Shown in pieces: positions 54,467 to 64,000 of a stretch of DNA of 64,000 nucleotides. Every line of letters starts with the position of its first letter. Position 1 is the first letter of the stretch. Position numbers and translations under genes: made by a program. The notes under the pieces are model-generated. The model saw only the letters and a program-made list of their open reading frames with translations, was not told the origin of the DNA and made no database searches. Source of the stretch: Macrothele yani (lineage: Eukaryota; Arthropoda; Arachnida; Araneae; Macrothelidae); contig CM077025.1 in assembly GCA_039090855.1 (NCBI GenBank), positions 94,468,489-94,532,488 of the forward strand, read 5' to 3'.

Positions 54467-54627
54467 ATAACGAAGTAAATATCTCCGTCATTTTGTTCCA
54501 CACCGGGGATCGAACCCGAGTCCACTTATTTCGGAACGAATCGATCTACCAACTGAGCTACGCAGACGTTCGTTCTTGCTGCTATCTTCCTTTATGTCGT
54601 GTGCGTCCTGCGAGGCAAGCATGTCAC
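54467..54627 (-). repeat. tRNA-like repeat unit A
   Basis: Minus strand: GCGTAGCTCAGTTGGTAGAT (A box) and CTCGGGTTCGATCCCCGG (B box), about 73 nt, flanked on both sides by sequence also present in unit B at 54,890. The upstream shared part reads GCACACGACATAAAG. Either a SINE with extra 5' sequence or a duplicated tRNA-like locus. Confidence 0.75.
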
Positions 54628-54889
54628 ATCTCCCCCCCCGAAAGATGGCCGGAGTCATGGCCCACGGATCAGCCGTGACCATGAATTGTCGCAGGCAGCC
54701 ATCCGCTGTAGAACGTACACTTCAGAACTCCCAGTCAATCTGGTGTGTAGAATGCAACGTCACACATATTTTATTCTTCGAAGGGCTGAAGAAGAGATTT
54801 TCTTATTTTTCGTATCTCGCGGTGTGGAAAGAACATCCCACCATTGCGAGATCTTTAACGGCCGGATCATCCGGGAAGTTCGGGCGCCA

Positions 54890-55052
54890 TTATAATGAAG
54901 TAAACATCTCCACCATTTTGGTCCAAGCCGGGGATCGAACCCGAGTCCACTTATTCCGGAACAAGTCGCTCCACCAACTGAGCTACGCAGGCGTTCGTGG
55001 CTGCTGCTATCTGCCTTTATGTCGTGTGCGTCCTGCGAGGCAGGCACGTCAC
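54890..55052 (-). repeat. tRNA-like repeat unit B
   Basis: About 85-90% like unit A by eye: GCGTAGCTCAGTTGGTGGAG, CTCGGGTTCGATCCCCGG. Similar boundaries upstream and downstream, direct orientation, 424 bp apart. Confidence 0.75.
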
Positions 55053-55255
55053 AGACTGCACTATACGCACGAGTGATCATTGTACTATAAGCAATGTAAT
55101 CTTTTCTTATTCATCATGTCACAGGAGAGCATTTGTTAACTTCCTACGAATTTTAAAGCCTAATCATACTATTAAACCACACTGAAATTACATAACTACT
55201 AACTAGTTTATGCTTTTTCATTCACACGCAGACACGCACAAACACAAATATACGT

Positions 55256-55457
55256 ATAGTGCCGTGACTAGCTTTTTCATGAGTCTTGTGCAAAGTTCTA
55301 TTTTTGTGCCCTTTAATTATTTTTTGGGGGAAGGAGGATAAAAAAGAGGTTTGACACTTCTTTATAAATATGTTGTTGTTGTTTTTTGTATTTTAGGGGC
55401 CCCCTTCGTCCTGGGCCCTGTGCCTGTGCACCTGTTGCACCTGCTTAGTGGCACTAT
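55256..55457. other. Possible short non-autonomous hAT-like element
   Basis: Starts ATAGTGCCGTGACTAGC and ends GGCACTAT, 8-bp inverted ends, with GGGGCCCCCTT and GGGCCCTGTGCC inside. Related to the single end at 31,275-31,335. No target duplication found. Confidence 0.3.
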
Positions 55458-55490
55458 GCAGTTATATTGTATATACAGTATACATATTCT

Positions 55491-56470
55491 ATAATGCTTT
55501 TACAAGAAATGAAGATTTATCAATTGATGAGAAATAGCTGGAGATCACCGATACCTACATATCAATTGATGAGAAATAGCTAGAGATCACCGATACCTAC
55601 GTTACCAAGCGAGGGTCACATTGCTGAAAAAATTATGGGCGTATAAAAATTGGTTATAGAGCTTTTGAAAGAAACAGTACAATTTTGAAGAGCAATATGC
55701 CATTATGTCTTAAAAGAAAAGTGCGTATAATATGCATCCTCTCCGTGCTTACGTACGGAGCAAAGAACGTGGACTTTAACTAAAAAAGGCTGCAGACAAC
55801 TGAATAAAATATAGAAGATGGAACTTGATGTATAGAGCTTTTGAAAGAAACAGTACAATTTTGAAGAGCAATATGCCATTACGTCTTAAAAGAAAAGTGC
55901 GTATGATATGCATCCTTTACGTGCTTACGTACGGAGCAGAGAACGTGGACTTTAACTAAAAAAGGCTGCAGACAACTGAATAAAATATAGAAGATGGAAC
56001 TTGATGTAACCAGGAGAGATAAGAAGAGGAACTCGTTGATGATAAAAATGACAAGAGTGAAAGACATCGTATTCACAGTAAAATCCGTGAAATGGCAATG
56101 AGCTTGACATATTGCTAGGACAACGGACCACCGATGGACAACCGAAATTTTGGTTTGGATTCCAAGCGTTATTGAAAGGACCCAAAGGAAGGCCACGTGC
56201 GATATCGGTGGATGAAATTCGAAAGCGATATAGAGGATACAGGTTCAAGACAGGGGGTTGTGAAAGACACCTGGGGAAACCTTAATCCAGTAGTGAATTT
56301 ATGATGGTTGATAATGATGATTATGATACGTGCGCGCATGCGGGAGTTATATAGAGGAGACAGGCTCAAGAGAGAGAGAGAGAGAGAGAGAGAGAGTTGT
56401 GAAGAAACTTGGAGAGACCTTCATTCAGCAGTGAATTTATGATGGTTGACAATAATGATGATGATGTGTG
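55491..56470 (+). mobile_element. RTE-type LINE 3' relic with internal duplications
   Basis: Parallels the 3' third of the RTE at 61,903: GCTTTTACAAGAAATGAAGA (55,495; RTE 63,127), then AAGAGCAATATGCCATTA and CTTACGTACGGAGCA, ending GATGGTTGACAATAATGATG. It carries three tandem duplications: 42 bp at 55,519/55,561, 176 bp at 55,655/55,831 and about 120 bp at 56,229/56,349. Frames are broken throughout. Confidence 0.88.
56367..56396. repeat. (AG)n microsatellite
   Basis: About 14 AG dinucleotides inside the RTE relic. Confidence 0.95.
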
Positions 56471-56631
56471 TGCGCGCCAATATTTTAAAATACAATGCAA
56501 TACGCTTTCGATTCTTTTTGTCAAAAAATAATGACGTATTTCCTAATATTTTTAGTACTTATAGTCCGCAGATCGTGAAACTCAGGAAAAGGAAAAAAAT
56601 ATTGGTATAATCTACAAACTGGGAAATTCAA

Positions 56632-56638
56632 AATAATG

Positions 56639-56682
<44 letters not shown>

Positions 56683-56684
56683 TG
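56632..56684. repeat. (AAT)n microsatellite
   Basis: About 16 AAT/ATA trinucleotides with one GAT interruption. Confidence 0.95.
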
Positions 56685-56689
56685 CCGTA

Positions 56690-58814
56690 TAATCCGTAAG
56701 CCCAATGTTGATCCAGCACTGTAAGTTCGTACAGAAAAATCGCGATTCACGGGATGACCCAACAGTCCAAGAAAATAGAAGAAAAAAAGTTCTTGTTAAA
56801 AATAGTGCAATCTTTAAATACTTTCTATTATTTTTAAGTGAACGAAAAGCAAAAAATTATGAGTTTTCTCAGTAAAACCCCAGCTCTGTAGTTAGACCTA
56901 CCTCACCCCCGGACGTGCGTGACGCTGAGATTTCTACTGGAAGTGATCATCCGCTAGAGCAAAGAATTCGTTGAAAAACAAACAATCGACTTCGTTGCAT
57001 TGCATTTTCTGCCAAAATTGTCGCAAGTAAAAAAAAATTCTTTCAAACTGACTTCATCTTCATTTTGCGTAACGTTTCTGATACTTTTTCAAATATGCGA
57101 TTCTTCCTGAAAATTACCAAGCGGCTATTTTAAATATCAAAGTGCCACAAAATCGTTCTTAAAAGCGGCGTGTTATCTGCATCGGCAGGTGATCTTGAGA
57201 TTCAAAATTTTTAACTTTTTCACCAGATAATCCGCGGATTATATGACGAAAACTACGGTAAATTGAGAATAAACATCGCGTAAGAAGTAGAATTCAGACT
57301 GCTATAATATTTGTAAACTTAATATGGTAAAGGAAATTTTTACGGTAATTTTTCTCTCGTGACTCTTGTGAGTAAAAAATATTCTTGAACGCCTCTTGAA
57401 CCGAGAGTTTCCGAAATTTCTTTGGATGGTTATTTCATTCAATTCACAAATAAAACCTTTAATAAAGTGTCTAATACCATCTTTATTTTCAAGTATGCAG
57501 CTAGAAATACGCAAAGTCCGATCCTCTTAGGATGTACTCCCCGCATGTCGCCCTCATCTCAGCAAGACTCTCGGCGCCTCACAGAACCAAGCGTTTCAAG
57601 ATAAGGAATTAAAAACGTTTTGCTTTCATCTGCGTGTTAAAAAATTTTGAAACAAAACATTTAAAGCACAAACAAACACACACGTGCATATAAAATGGTA
57701 ATTTTGAGTCGAAAAAACCTCGTTATATAGAAATTGGTTTTCATAATATGGAGATTAATTTACATGTAAATGTCGTTCAAAGTCAAGGTTCTGTGGAAAA
57801 TTTCATTAAGTTTGTTATACAGAGACTAACTACTGTATATTACAACTATGCTCATTAATCTGAGGAGGTCTATTCCCAACGCATTAGAGTTCTCTCAATA
57901 TACTATAGCAATCCATACGTTGTCAATGTCTTAAAATGCAGTTCCCAATGTTCTTACCAGTTCACTTACACGTTCCATTGTAGTTCAGCAGTAGAGAGTG
58001 CAGTGCGTTTCACTAGCTCATACTACTCGTACTTTTTTTTCTTCCACCAGTCATCTGCCTCCCTAATTCGGACATGCGCCTTCTTAAAGGCCAGATTCCT
58101 TGCCAAAACGATGACGAAAATAAAGTTAATTTGTGATTCTTTCTATTTTCTTGTTGCTCTGCATATTTCGTTATTTTTTTACTATTTCTTATTTCCTCCC
58201 TCTTTCTTTTTCTTTTTTTTTTTTTTTTTTGGATATTTCTTCTTCTGAAATTGATTACTTATCGATTCAAAGTAAAAGCATGGGAGTTCCTCCCCCAGGA
58301 AAAAACAGGTGTTCATTTTCTCAATTTCTTTTTCCGTTTCAAAATCTGTTGTGTTCTTAGTCATTGATGTGGTTCGTCTGAATTTTTCTTCTTATCTTGA
58401 TCCTCCTAGAAGAACGCCCTGGCCATCGCATTGCTCATTTATAATTAAGTAAAGGTATTATACTAACAGCGATTAATGATGATATGTCTTCTCTTTTTCT
58501 TTCGACTTTTTTAGCGTGATATAAAAGAAATACGTATACAAAGCTTCACATTTTGATAAAGATGTGGTGTGCTTTTCAGTTGCTTTCTGAATACGATGGA
58601 AGTTTGTTCTTTTCACTCGTCTACCAAGAAGGCTTTCGTTTCACGTAGCGAATCCCGCAAAGGTGAGTCAGTTTAAATGATCAAATTCAGTATTCACAAT
58701 TGGACGGAGAAATGAGTAGAAATTAGCATAATCTCAGAAATCATTCTTTGTGAAAATTTGGGGGGTGTCCATTAACACCTCTTAAAAACGGCAATTTACC
58801 GTTAGTATACGAAA
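56690..58814. other. Unassigned AT-rich sequence
   Basis: No coding motif or repeat family recognised; T-runs at 58,212-58,230. Confidence 0.4.
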
Positions 58815-59690
58815 GTAATTGCGGAACAGTGAGTTCGGCGGCAGCCGGCGTTACATTTGGTCCCACACATGCTCGACAGGGAACATGTCAGGGGGTGGGC
58901 AGGCCATGGAAGTCTCTGGACGAAAGGTAAGCAGTCGTGGGCAACCCGAGCCGTGTGTAAGCGGGCATTATCCTGCTGGTATAGCGCACCTGGAATCCCG
59001 GCCAGGAATGGGAGCACATGGGGCCGTAGGATCCCATCCGCGTACCGGTTGCCCGTCAATGCTCCACGTAACACTACTAGAGCTAATCGGCTATCGTAAG
59101 CAATGGCTCTCCAGATCATAATGCTTGCAGTGTGGGAGGTGTGGTGCTCGATAGCGAGGTTGGCTTGTGCCGTTGACCCGGGGACCTCCACACCTCGTCA
59201 CGATGATCATCTGTCCCCAAAACGAAGCGACACTCATCGCTAGACACCACACGTCGCCAATCGGTGGCGTTCCACGTCGTTCTGGTCTGGCACCACTGCA
59301 AATGGAGCCGGCGATGTTCCGGTGTTAATGGTGGTACACGAAAAGCACGCCGGGATCGCAGATTTGCTACCGCGAGGCGTCGAGAAATGGTTCAGGAGCA
59401 CACAGGAGCCACTACATCTGCCTGTATAGTGGACTAGGTCATCGTGGGATCCGTTCGTGACTGACGCAGGATACGTCGATCCTCTCTACAGGTGGTCCTC
59501 CTGGTCCGTCCGGCGCTACTCCGCCGTATGGCAGTGCAGTCACGTGTCCACTGCTCCCAACACAATCGGACGGTATGGTCAGAACGATTCACGTGACTGG
59601 CTATACGACACGCAGATCACCTTGCCGTTTTAAGCCCGATGATCAGGCCTCTCTCAAAGTCCGTAAGTTGCGTAAATCCGCATCTCTGGC
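58815..59690 (-). pseudogene. Tc1-like transposase, C-terminally truncated
   Basis: Minus strand. HTH around 59,690-59,540 in decayed form (TQLTDFERGLIIGLK, CWEQWTRD). The middle reads TISRRLAVANLRSRRAF and LQWCQTRTTWNATDW. First catalytic block RRVVSSDECRFVLGTDD. After a frame change: SIMIWRAIAYDSRLALVVLR, GALYQQDNARLHTARVAH (second Asp), and PIEHVWDQM near 58,860 in a further frame (Glu). The last ~40 residues of the family are absent; the gene stops being recognisable at about 58,815. The element's right terminus is near 59,945 (CACTCACGAAAAATGAAACT inward) next to a TA. Confidence 0.75.
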
Positions 59691-59963
59691 GTCTGCCCGG
59701 TATTTTTGCCACTCTGTACTCTTGCATGCTTCGGCCAGTTCTTTTCCCATTTATGGGGCATCAACTACACGTCGGTTTATAAGGCTGCTGGTTCGTGCTT
59801 CCAGCCTCACCACAAGGTGTGAGGTCATGCGTACTCGCACCAAGCGTGGATCATTTGCACACCACCTTGCACTCTAGCTATTTGCAAAGTTTCGCGGTTG
59901 CAGCATTTTTTCTTCTAGGTGCGCAAGTTTCATTTTTCGTGAGTGTATTATGTCCTTAACATA

Positions 59964-60009
59964 CTGCTGTATTGAAGATGCATACATTAATATTACTAAT
60001 AGCATCTAT
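59964..60009 (+). mobile_element. RTE LINE fragment flanking copy 3 insertion
   Basis: CTGTATTGAAGATGCATACA and TTAATATTACTAATAGCATC match the RTE interior at 62,770-62,815 with few differences. It ends where the modular element begins, so copy 3 inserted into an RTE. Confidence 0.85.
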
Positions 60010-60011
60010 TA

Positions 60012-61902
60012 CAAGAAAGCAGACACCGAATTTTCGGGTGTAATAAGCACGTCTTTTAAATCCGTTCTGACGCAAATGAAATTTATCAAAGCTATTCAAA
60101 GTCAATGGAACCGGTATGGAAAACAATAGATCTGACCAAAGAAAGAAGATTTTCAATCGGGTTTTTAATCCCACAGATATTGCTGTAAACGGAATCGTGA
60201 ACTTACGAACTCTTAGAAACAGAGATATCGACAAAAATAAGATGTGACTTTACGTCCCCTGGTGGGAAAACGATGCATTATTTTAGGAAGAAAGTATTCT
60301 CAAAAGGTTTATCCGTATAAGCGGTATCCGTCGAAGAAAAAAAAAATTAGTCGAGTTTTCAGGAGCCCAGATTTTTTAAACATTAGAAATTATGTGAAAA
60401 ACATTTTCCATCAGGTCTTGTATGCGATACAGGAAGAATTTTTCAAATCAGAGCGCAATTTACCTTTGTGCGTCCTAGCGAAAAGTGTATGATTTACTTG
60501 AAAATTTTGAATTTATAGGAAAAACATTTCGCATCGGAAACACTATCCAACAAAGAAGGAATTTTTCAAATCGTACTATTAGAAGCAGAGATATTGACAA
60601 AAATAAGATATACATCTACGCCCCTGGCGTAGAAACCATGCATTTTTTCAAGAAGAAAATTTTCCTAAAAGGTTTGTCGACATGAGTAGTATCGGTCCAC
60701 AAACGACGTTTTTTTCAATCGAGAATTTAGAAGATCATAGTTGGCTGCAAATACGACACAAGCGGAAATTAAGGTTTACGCCCCCAGGTGGCCAAACCAT
60801 ATTTTTTACAAAATTTAGAAGTTATGTGCAAAAGATTTCCTATCAGGAGCTGTATCCGGTGCAGAAAGAATTTTTCAAATCGGATATTTAGAAGCAGAGA
60901 TATAGGGAGAAACGCAATTTACCGCTACGCCCCCAAGCGGAAAGTCTATGAATTACTTGAAAATTTTGAAATTGTATGAAAAACATGTCACACGGAAAAC
61001 ACTATTCAACGAAGAAGGAAATTTTCAAATCGGACTACTAGAAGTAGAGATATTAACAAAAATAAGACGTACATCTACGCCCCCTGGCGTAGAAACAATG
61101 CACTATTTTAAGAAGAAAATGTTTCTTAAAGATTTTTCGACATGAGTAGTATCGGTCAACAAACGACGTTTTTTTCAATCGAGCGTTTAGAAGCTCATAT
61201 TTTGCTGCAAATACAACAGAAGCGGAAATTAAGATTTGCGCCCCTGGTGACCAAACTGTTTTTTTTAGAAAAACTAGAAATTATGTGCAAACGATTTCCC
61301 ATCAGGAGCTGTATCCGGTGCAGAAAGAATTCTTCAAATCGGAGATTTACAAGCAGAGATATAGGGGGAAACGCAATTTACCGCTACGCCCCCTAGCGGA
61401 AAGTCTATGAATTACTTGAAAATTTTGAAATCATATGAAGAACATGTCACACGGAAAACACTATCCAACAAAGAAGGAATTTTTCAAATCGGACTCCTAG
61501 AAGTAGAGATATTGACAAAAATGAGATGTGCATCTACGCCCCCTGCCGGAGAAACTGTGGAATATTTTACGAAAATATTCCGAAAAGGTTTATCGATGTG
61601 AGTGGCATCCGTCCACGAAATAATTTTTTAATCGATGTTTTAGAAGCTCAGATTTTATGGCAAATACATCAGAAGAAAAGAAAGATATACAAACATTAAC
61701 ACTTACGCCTCCTGGTGGCCAAAATATACTTTACGAAAAATTAGAAATTATATGCAAAATATTTTCAATCAGGAGATGTATCCGCTGAAGATTTGTTTTT
61801 TGAAATCGGAGTTTTAGAAGAAGAGTTATCGGGGAAAATGTGATTTACTTTTACGCCCCCTAGCGGAACATTTATGCGTAATTTGAAAAAGTAACTGTAT
61901 CT
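60012..61902 (-). mobile_element. CTCF-motif modular element, copy 3 (inverted), 3' part
   Basis: On the minus strand this copy ends with the same hairpin (ACACCCGAAAATTCGGTGT) and TTTCTTG as copy 2. CTCF-like cores, reverse orientation, lie near 60,252, 60,468, 60,617, 60,778, 60,926, 61,077, 61,238, 61,386, 61,536, 61,705 and 61,852. The module between 60,266 and 60,468 has lost its core. The element is interrupted at 61,902 by an RTE and resumes at 63,782. Confidence 0.85.
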
Positions 61903-63781
61903 GAAAAAGTAACTGTAACTGTAAATGTTGATGCAAAAAAGAAGACAGATGAGGACAACTAAAGAAGATGTGACTTCCAAAGTGGAATATATAGAGCTAT
62001 GCAAGACAGCACGAAAAAGTATCACTGAAGACGTAAGGAAATTCAACTGTGAGCTAGTGAGGAAAGCAATTGAAAACAACCAAAGCCTAAAGATAGCAAA
62101 GGGACATCTCAGTAAGGGAAGAAAACAGATTATGGCTCTAAGAAAAGAAGATGGTTCTATAACAAGAAATAGAGGCGAAATTTTGACAAGAGTGAAAGAT
62201 TTCTACTCCAAATTATATGAAAGGGATGATACATGTACTCCAGACATCATGAAAGGTACCAGAGTTCTTCCAGTCCTCCCAGCAGAAGTTGCTCATGCAA
62301 TCAAGAACATGAAGCGGGGGAAAGCTCCAGGAGAAGATGGAATTACTATAGACATCATACAAGAAGCAAGTGGAGAAATCGAAACAGTACTCGCCCAAAT
62401 TTTCACTCGATGCCTTAATGAAGGGAAGATTCCTGAGGATTGGAACAATGCTACAATGATCCTGCTACATAAAAAAGGTGACATTGAGGATCTCAGGAAC
62501 TACAGACCTATCAGCCTCCTATCAGTGGTTTATAAAATCTTCACTAAAGTTCTTTCACACCGCTTGAAGGTAATACTGGACATGGCTCAACCGAGAGAAC
62601 AAGCTGGATTCAGGAGTGGCTACAGCACAATAGATCATATCCATGTACTGCGAGAACTAATTGAAAGAGCGAGGGAATATGAACTTCCATTGTGCATGGC
62701 TTTTATCGATTATGAAAAAGCCTTTGATTCGGTGAAACCATCAGCAGTTACCACGGCTCTGAAATCCTGCGGTATTGAAGATGCATACATTAATATTATT
62801 AATAACATCTATGAAAATGCAAGTGCAAAGATTCGGCTGTTTGAAAATACAACACACAGAAAAATTGGAAAGGGAGTGAGACAAGGTGACACCATATCTC
62901 CGAAGCTCTTTAATGCCACATTACAAAATGTCTTTCAATCACTGAACTGGGAAAACAAAGGGATAAAGATTAATGGAGATTATCTAACCCACCTTCGTTT
63001 TGCTGATGACGTAGTCATTTTTGCAACTACCCCATCAGAGCTGCAGAGTATGATCCAGGAACTTGCTGACAAGAGTAAAGAAGTGGGATTAAAAATGAAC
63101 TTTCAGAAGACAAAAGTGATGTTCAATGCTTTTACAAGAAATGAAGATTTATCGATTGATGGAGAAAAACTGGAGATAACAGATACGTATGTTTATCTTG
63201 GACAGCAGATATCAAGTGAGGGTCACATTGATGAAGAAATTAATCGGCGTACAAAACTTGCCTGGAGAGCTTTTGGAAGAAACAGCATAATTTTCAAGAG
63301 CAATATGCCATTATGTCTTAAAAGAAAAGTGTTTGATCAATGCATCCTTCCAGTGCTTACGTATGGTGCAGAGACGTGGACCTTAACTAAAAGAGACATA
63401 CAAAGGCTGCAGACAACTCAAAGTAGCATGGAGACGTGCATGCTTGGTATAACCAGGAGAGATAAGAAGAGGAACTCGTGGATCCGAAAAATGACGAGAG
63501 TGGAAGACATCATGATCAGAGTTAAATCCCTGAAATGGCAATGGGCTGGACATACTGCCAGAAGGACAGACCATAGATGGACAGCCGAAATTTTAGATTG
63601 GATTCCAAGGGACAGGAAAAGACCCAGAAAAAGACCACATGGGAGATGGGTGGATGAAATTCGTAAATATGCGGGAGTGACATGGAGGAGACTGGCACAA
63701 GACAGACCGTTGTGGAGGAAACTTGGGGAGACCTTCGTCCAGCAGTGGATTGATAATGGTTGACAATGATGATGATGATGA
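61903..63781 (+). mobile_element. RTE-type LINE, 5'-truncated, nested in copy 3
   Basis: Splits the module element between TTTGAAAAAGTAACTGTATC and TCTAAAATACTCTTCGACAT, which are adjacent in copies 1 and 2. The 3' end is a (GAT)n tail after GGTTGACAATGAT, as in RTE-clade LINEs. The 5' junction carries an extra copy of TGAAAAAGTAACTGTA. The endonuclease-coding 5' part is missing. Confidence 0.92.
61925..63763 (+). CDS. RTE-clade reverse transcriptase (no endonuclease domain)
   Basis: A 612-codon uninterrupted frame. A linker region (residues 1-105) precedes the reverse transcriptase. RT blocks: KAPGEDGITIDII (~140), LLHKKGDIEDLRNYRPISLL (~180), AGFRSGYSTIDHI (~230), MAFIDYEKAFDSV (first catalytic Asp, ~260), GVRQGDTISPKLFN (~325), LRFADDVVIFAT (FADD active site, ~360) and VYLGQQISSEG (~425). 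The C-terminal WQWAGHTARRTDHRW and GRWVDEIRKYAGVTWR are typical of RTE elements. Full RTE proteins begin with an apurinic-type endonuclease, absent here; TAA lies just before the first ATG, so this Met is not the native start. A promoter is unlikely. The open frame suggests a recent insertion. Confidence 0.9.
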   Translation: MLMQKRRQMRTTKEDVTSKVEYIELCKTARKSITEDVRKFNCELVRKAIENNQSLKIAKGHLSKGRKQIMALRKEDGSITRNRGEILTRVKDFYSKLYERDDTCTPDIMKGTRVLPVLPAEVAHAIKNMKRGKAPGEDGITIDIIQEASGEIETVLAQIFTRCLNEGKIPEDWNNATMILLHKKGDIEDLRNYRPISLLSVVYKIFTKVLSHRLKVILDMAQPREQAGFRSGYSTIDHIHVLRELIERAREYELPLCMAFIDYEKAFDSVKPSAVTTALKSCGIEDAYINIINNIYENASAKIRLFENTTHRKIGKGVRQGDTISPKLFNATLQNVFQSLNWENKGIKINGDYLTHLRFADDVVIFATTPSELQSMIQELADKSKEVGLKMNFQKTKVMFNAFTRNEDLSIDGEKLEITDTYVYLGQQISSEGHIDEEINRRTKLAWRAFGRNSIIFKSNMPLCLKRKVFDQCILPVLTYGAETWTLTKRDIQRLQTTQSSMETCMLGITRRDKKRNSWIRKMTRVEDIMIRVKSLKWQWAGHTARRTDHRWTAEILDWIPRDRKRPRKRPHGRWVDEIRKYAGVTWRRLAQDRPLWRKLGETFVQQWIDNG

Positions 63782-64000
63782 TCTAAAATACTCTTCGACA
63801 TAAATGGCATCGAAAGATATAATTTTTTTTTCAATCGGATGCTTAGAAGCAAATATGTGGAATAAAACGTATTTTTGAATTCGACATCATCAGCATTTAC
63901 GCCCTCTACGGGCGAAATTGTACATCGTAAAAAAAAAAACGAAATAAAGGATCATCATTTGCATATTTCAAGCTTCCCAATGCAAAAAGAATTTTTTATA
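63782..64000 (-). mobile_element. CTCF-motif modular element, copy 3, 5' part (runs off window)
   Basis: Continues copy 3 after the RTE. Contains the first module with core TTTACGCCCTCTACGGGC near 63,898 and the block AAGCTTCCCAATGCAAAAAG seen near the 5' ends of copies 1 and 2. The terminal GCACGTC should lie about 100 bp beyond the window. Confidence 0.85.

Overview
This is eukaryotic, AT-rich, intergenic-type DNA, almost certainly from an arthropod. A chelicerate such as a scorpion, spider or horseshoe crab is plausible, but the sequence alone does not settle it. I see no bacterial-type genes, operons, rRNA or CRISPR arrays. The only piece resembling a host gene is one THAP-type zinc-finger exon (10,027-10,164) that ends at a splice donor. 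Nearly everything else I can recognise is mobile DNA: about thirteen Tc1/mariner copies, three hAT elements or remnants, RTE and CR1/L2-type LINEs, tRNA-derived SINEs, and tandem repeats made from them.

Layout. 0.7-2.0 kb: mariner-type element inserted in the centre of a perfect palindrome. 2.6-6.8 kb: nearly intact hAT element with a perfect 8-bp target duplication. 7.2-9.4 kb: copy 1 of a 2.2-kb repeat built of ~150-bp modules, each carrying a CTCF-like CCACCAGGGGGCG core. 10.0 kb: THAP exon. 13.4-18.8 kb: relics of Tc1 and mariner. 19.2-27.2 kb: one mariner transposase gene split by ~5.4 kb of a 39-bp minisatellite that is an expansion of 13 of its own codons; a Tc1 sits inside the array and a SINE inside the 3' half. 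28-34 kb: Tc1, hAT and mariner relics. 34.4-36.5 kb: CR1/L2-type LINE end split by a Tc1. 37.3-45.7 kb: three near-identical tandem copies of a 2.78-kb unit containing a mariner relic. 46-52 kb: SINE, mariner and a Tc1 whose right terminal repeat is split by copy 2 of the CTCF-like element. 54-56 kb: tRNA-like repeat pair and an RTE relic. 58.8-64 kb: Tc1 relic, then copy 3 of the CTCF-like element (inverted, inserted in an RTE fragment), itself interrupted by a 5'-truncated RTE with a 612-codon open reading frame.

The two best candidates for something not yet described are (1) the mariner gene that expanded a 39-bp (13-codon) internal segment into a multi-kilobase minisatellite with a 1,014-bp higher-order period, and (2) the mobile, Helentron-like, non-autonomous element that spreads arrays of CTCF-consensus-like motifs at nucleosome-like spacing. 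The nesting of elements gives a usable relative chronology. Nothing here forms a pathway; the genes are independent, mostly broken transposases.
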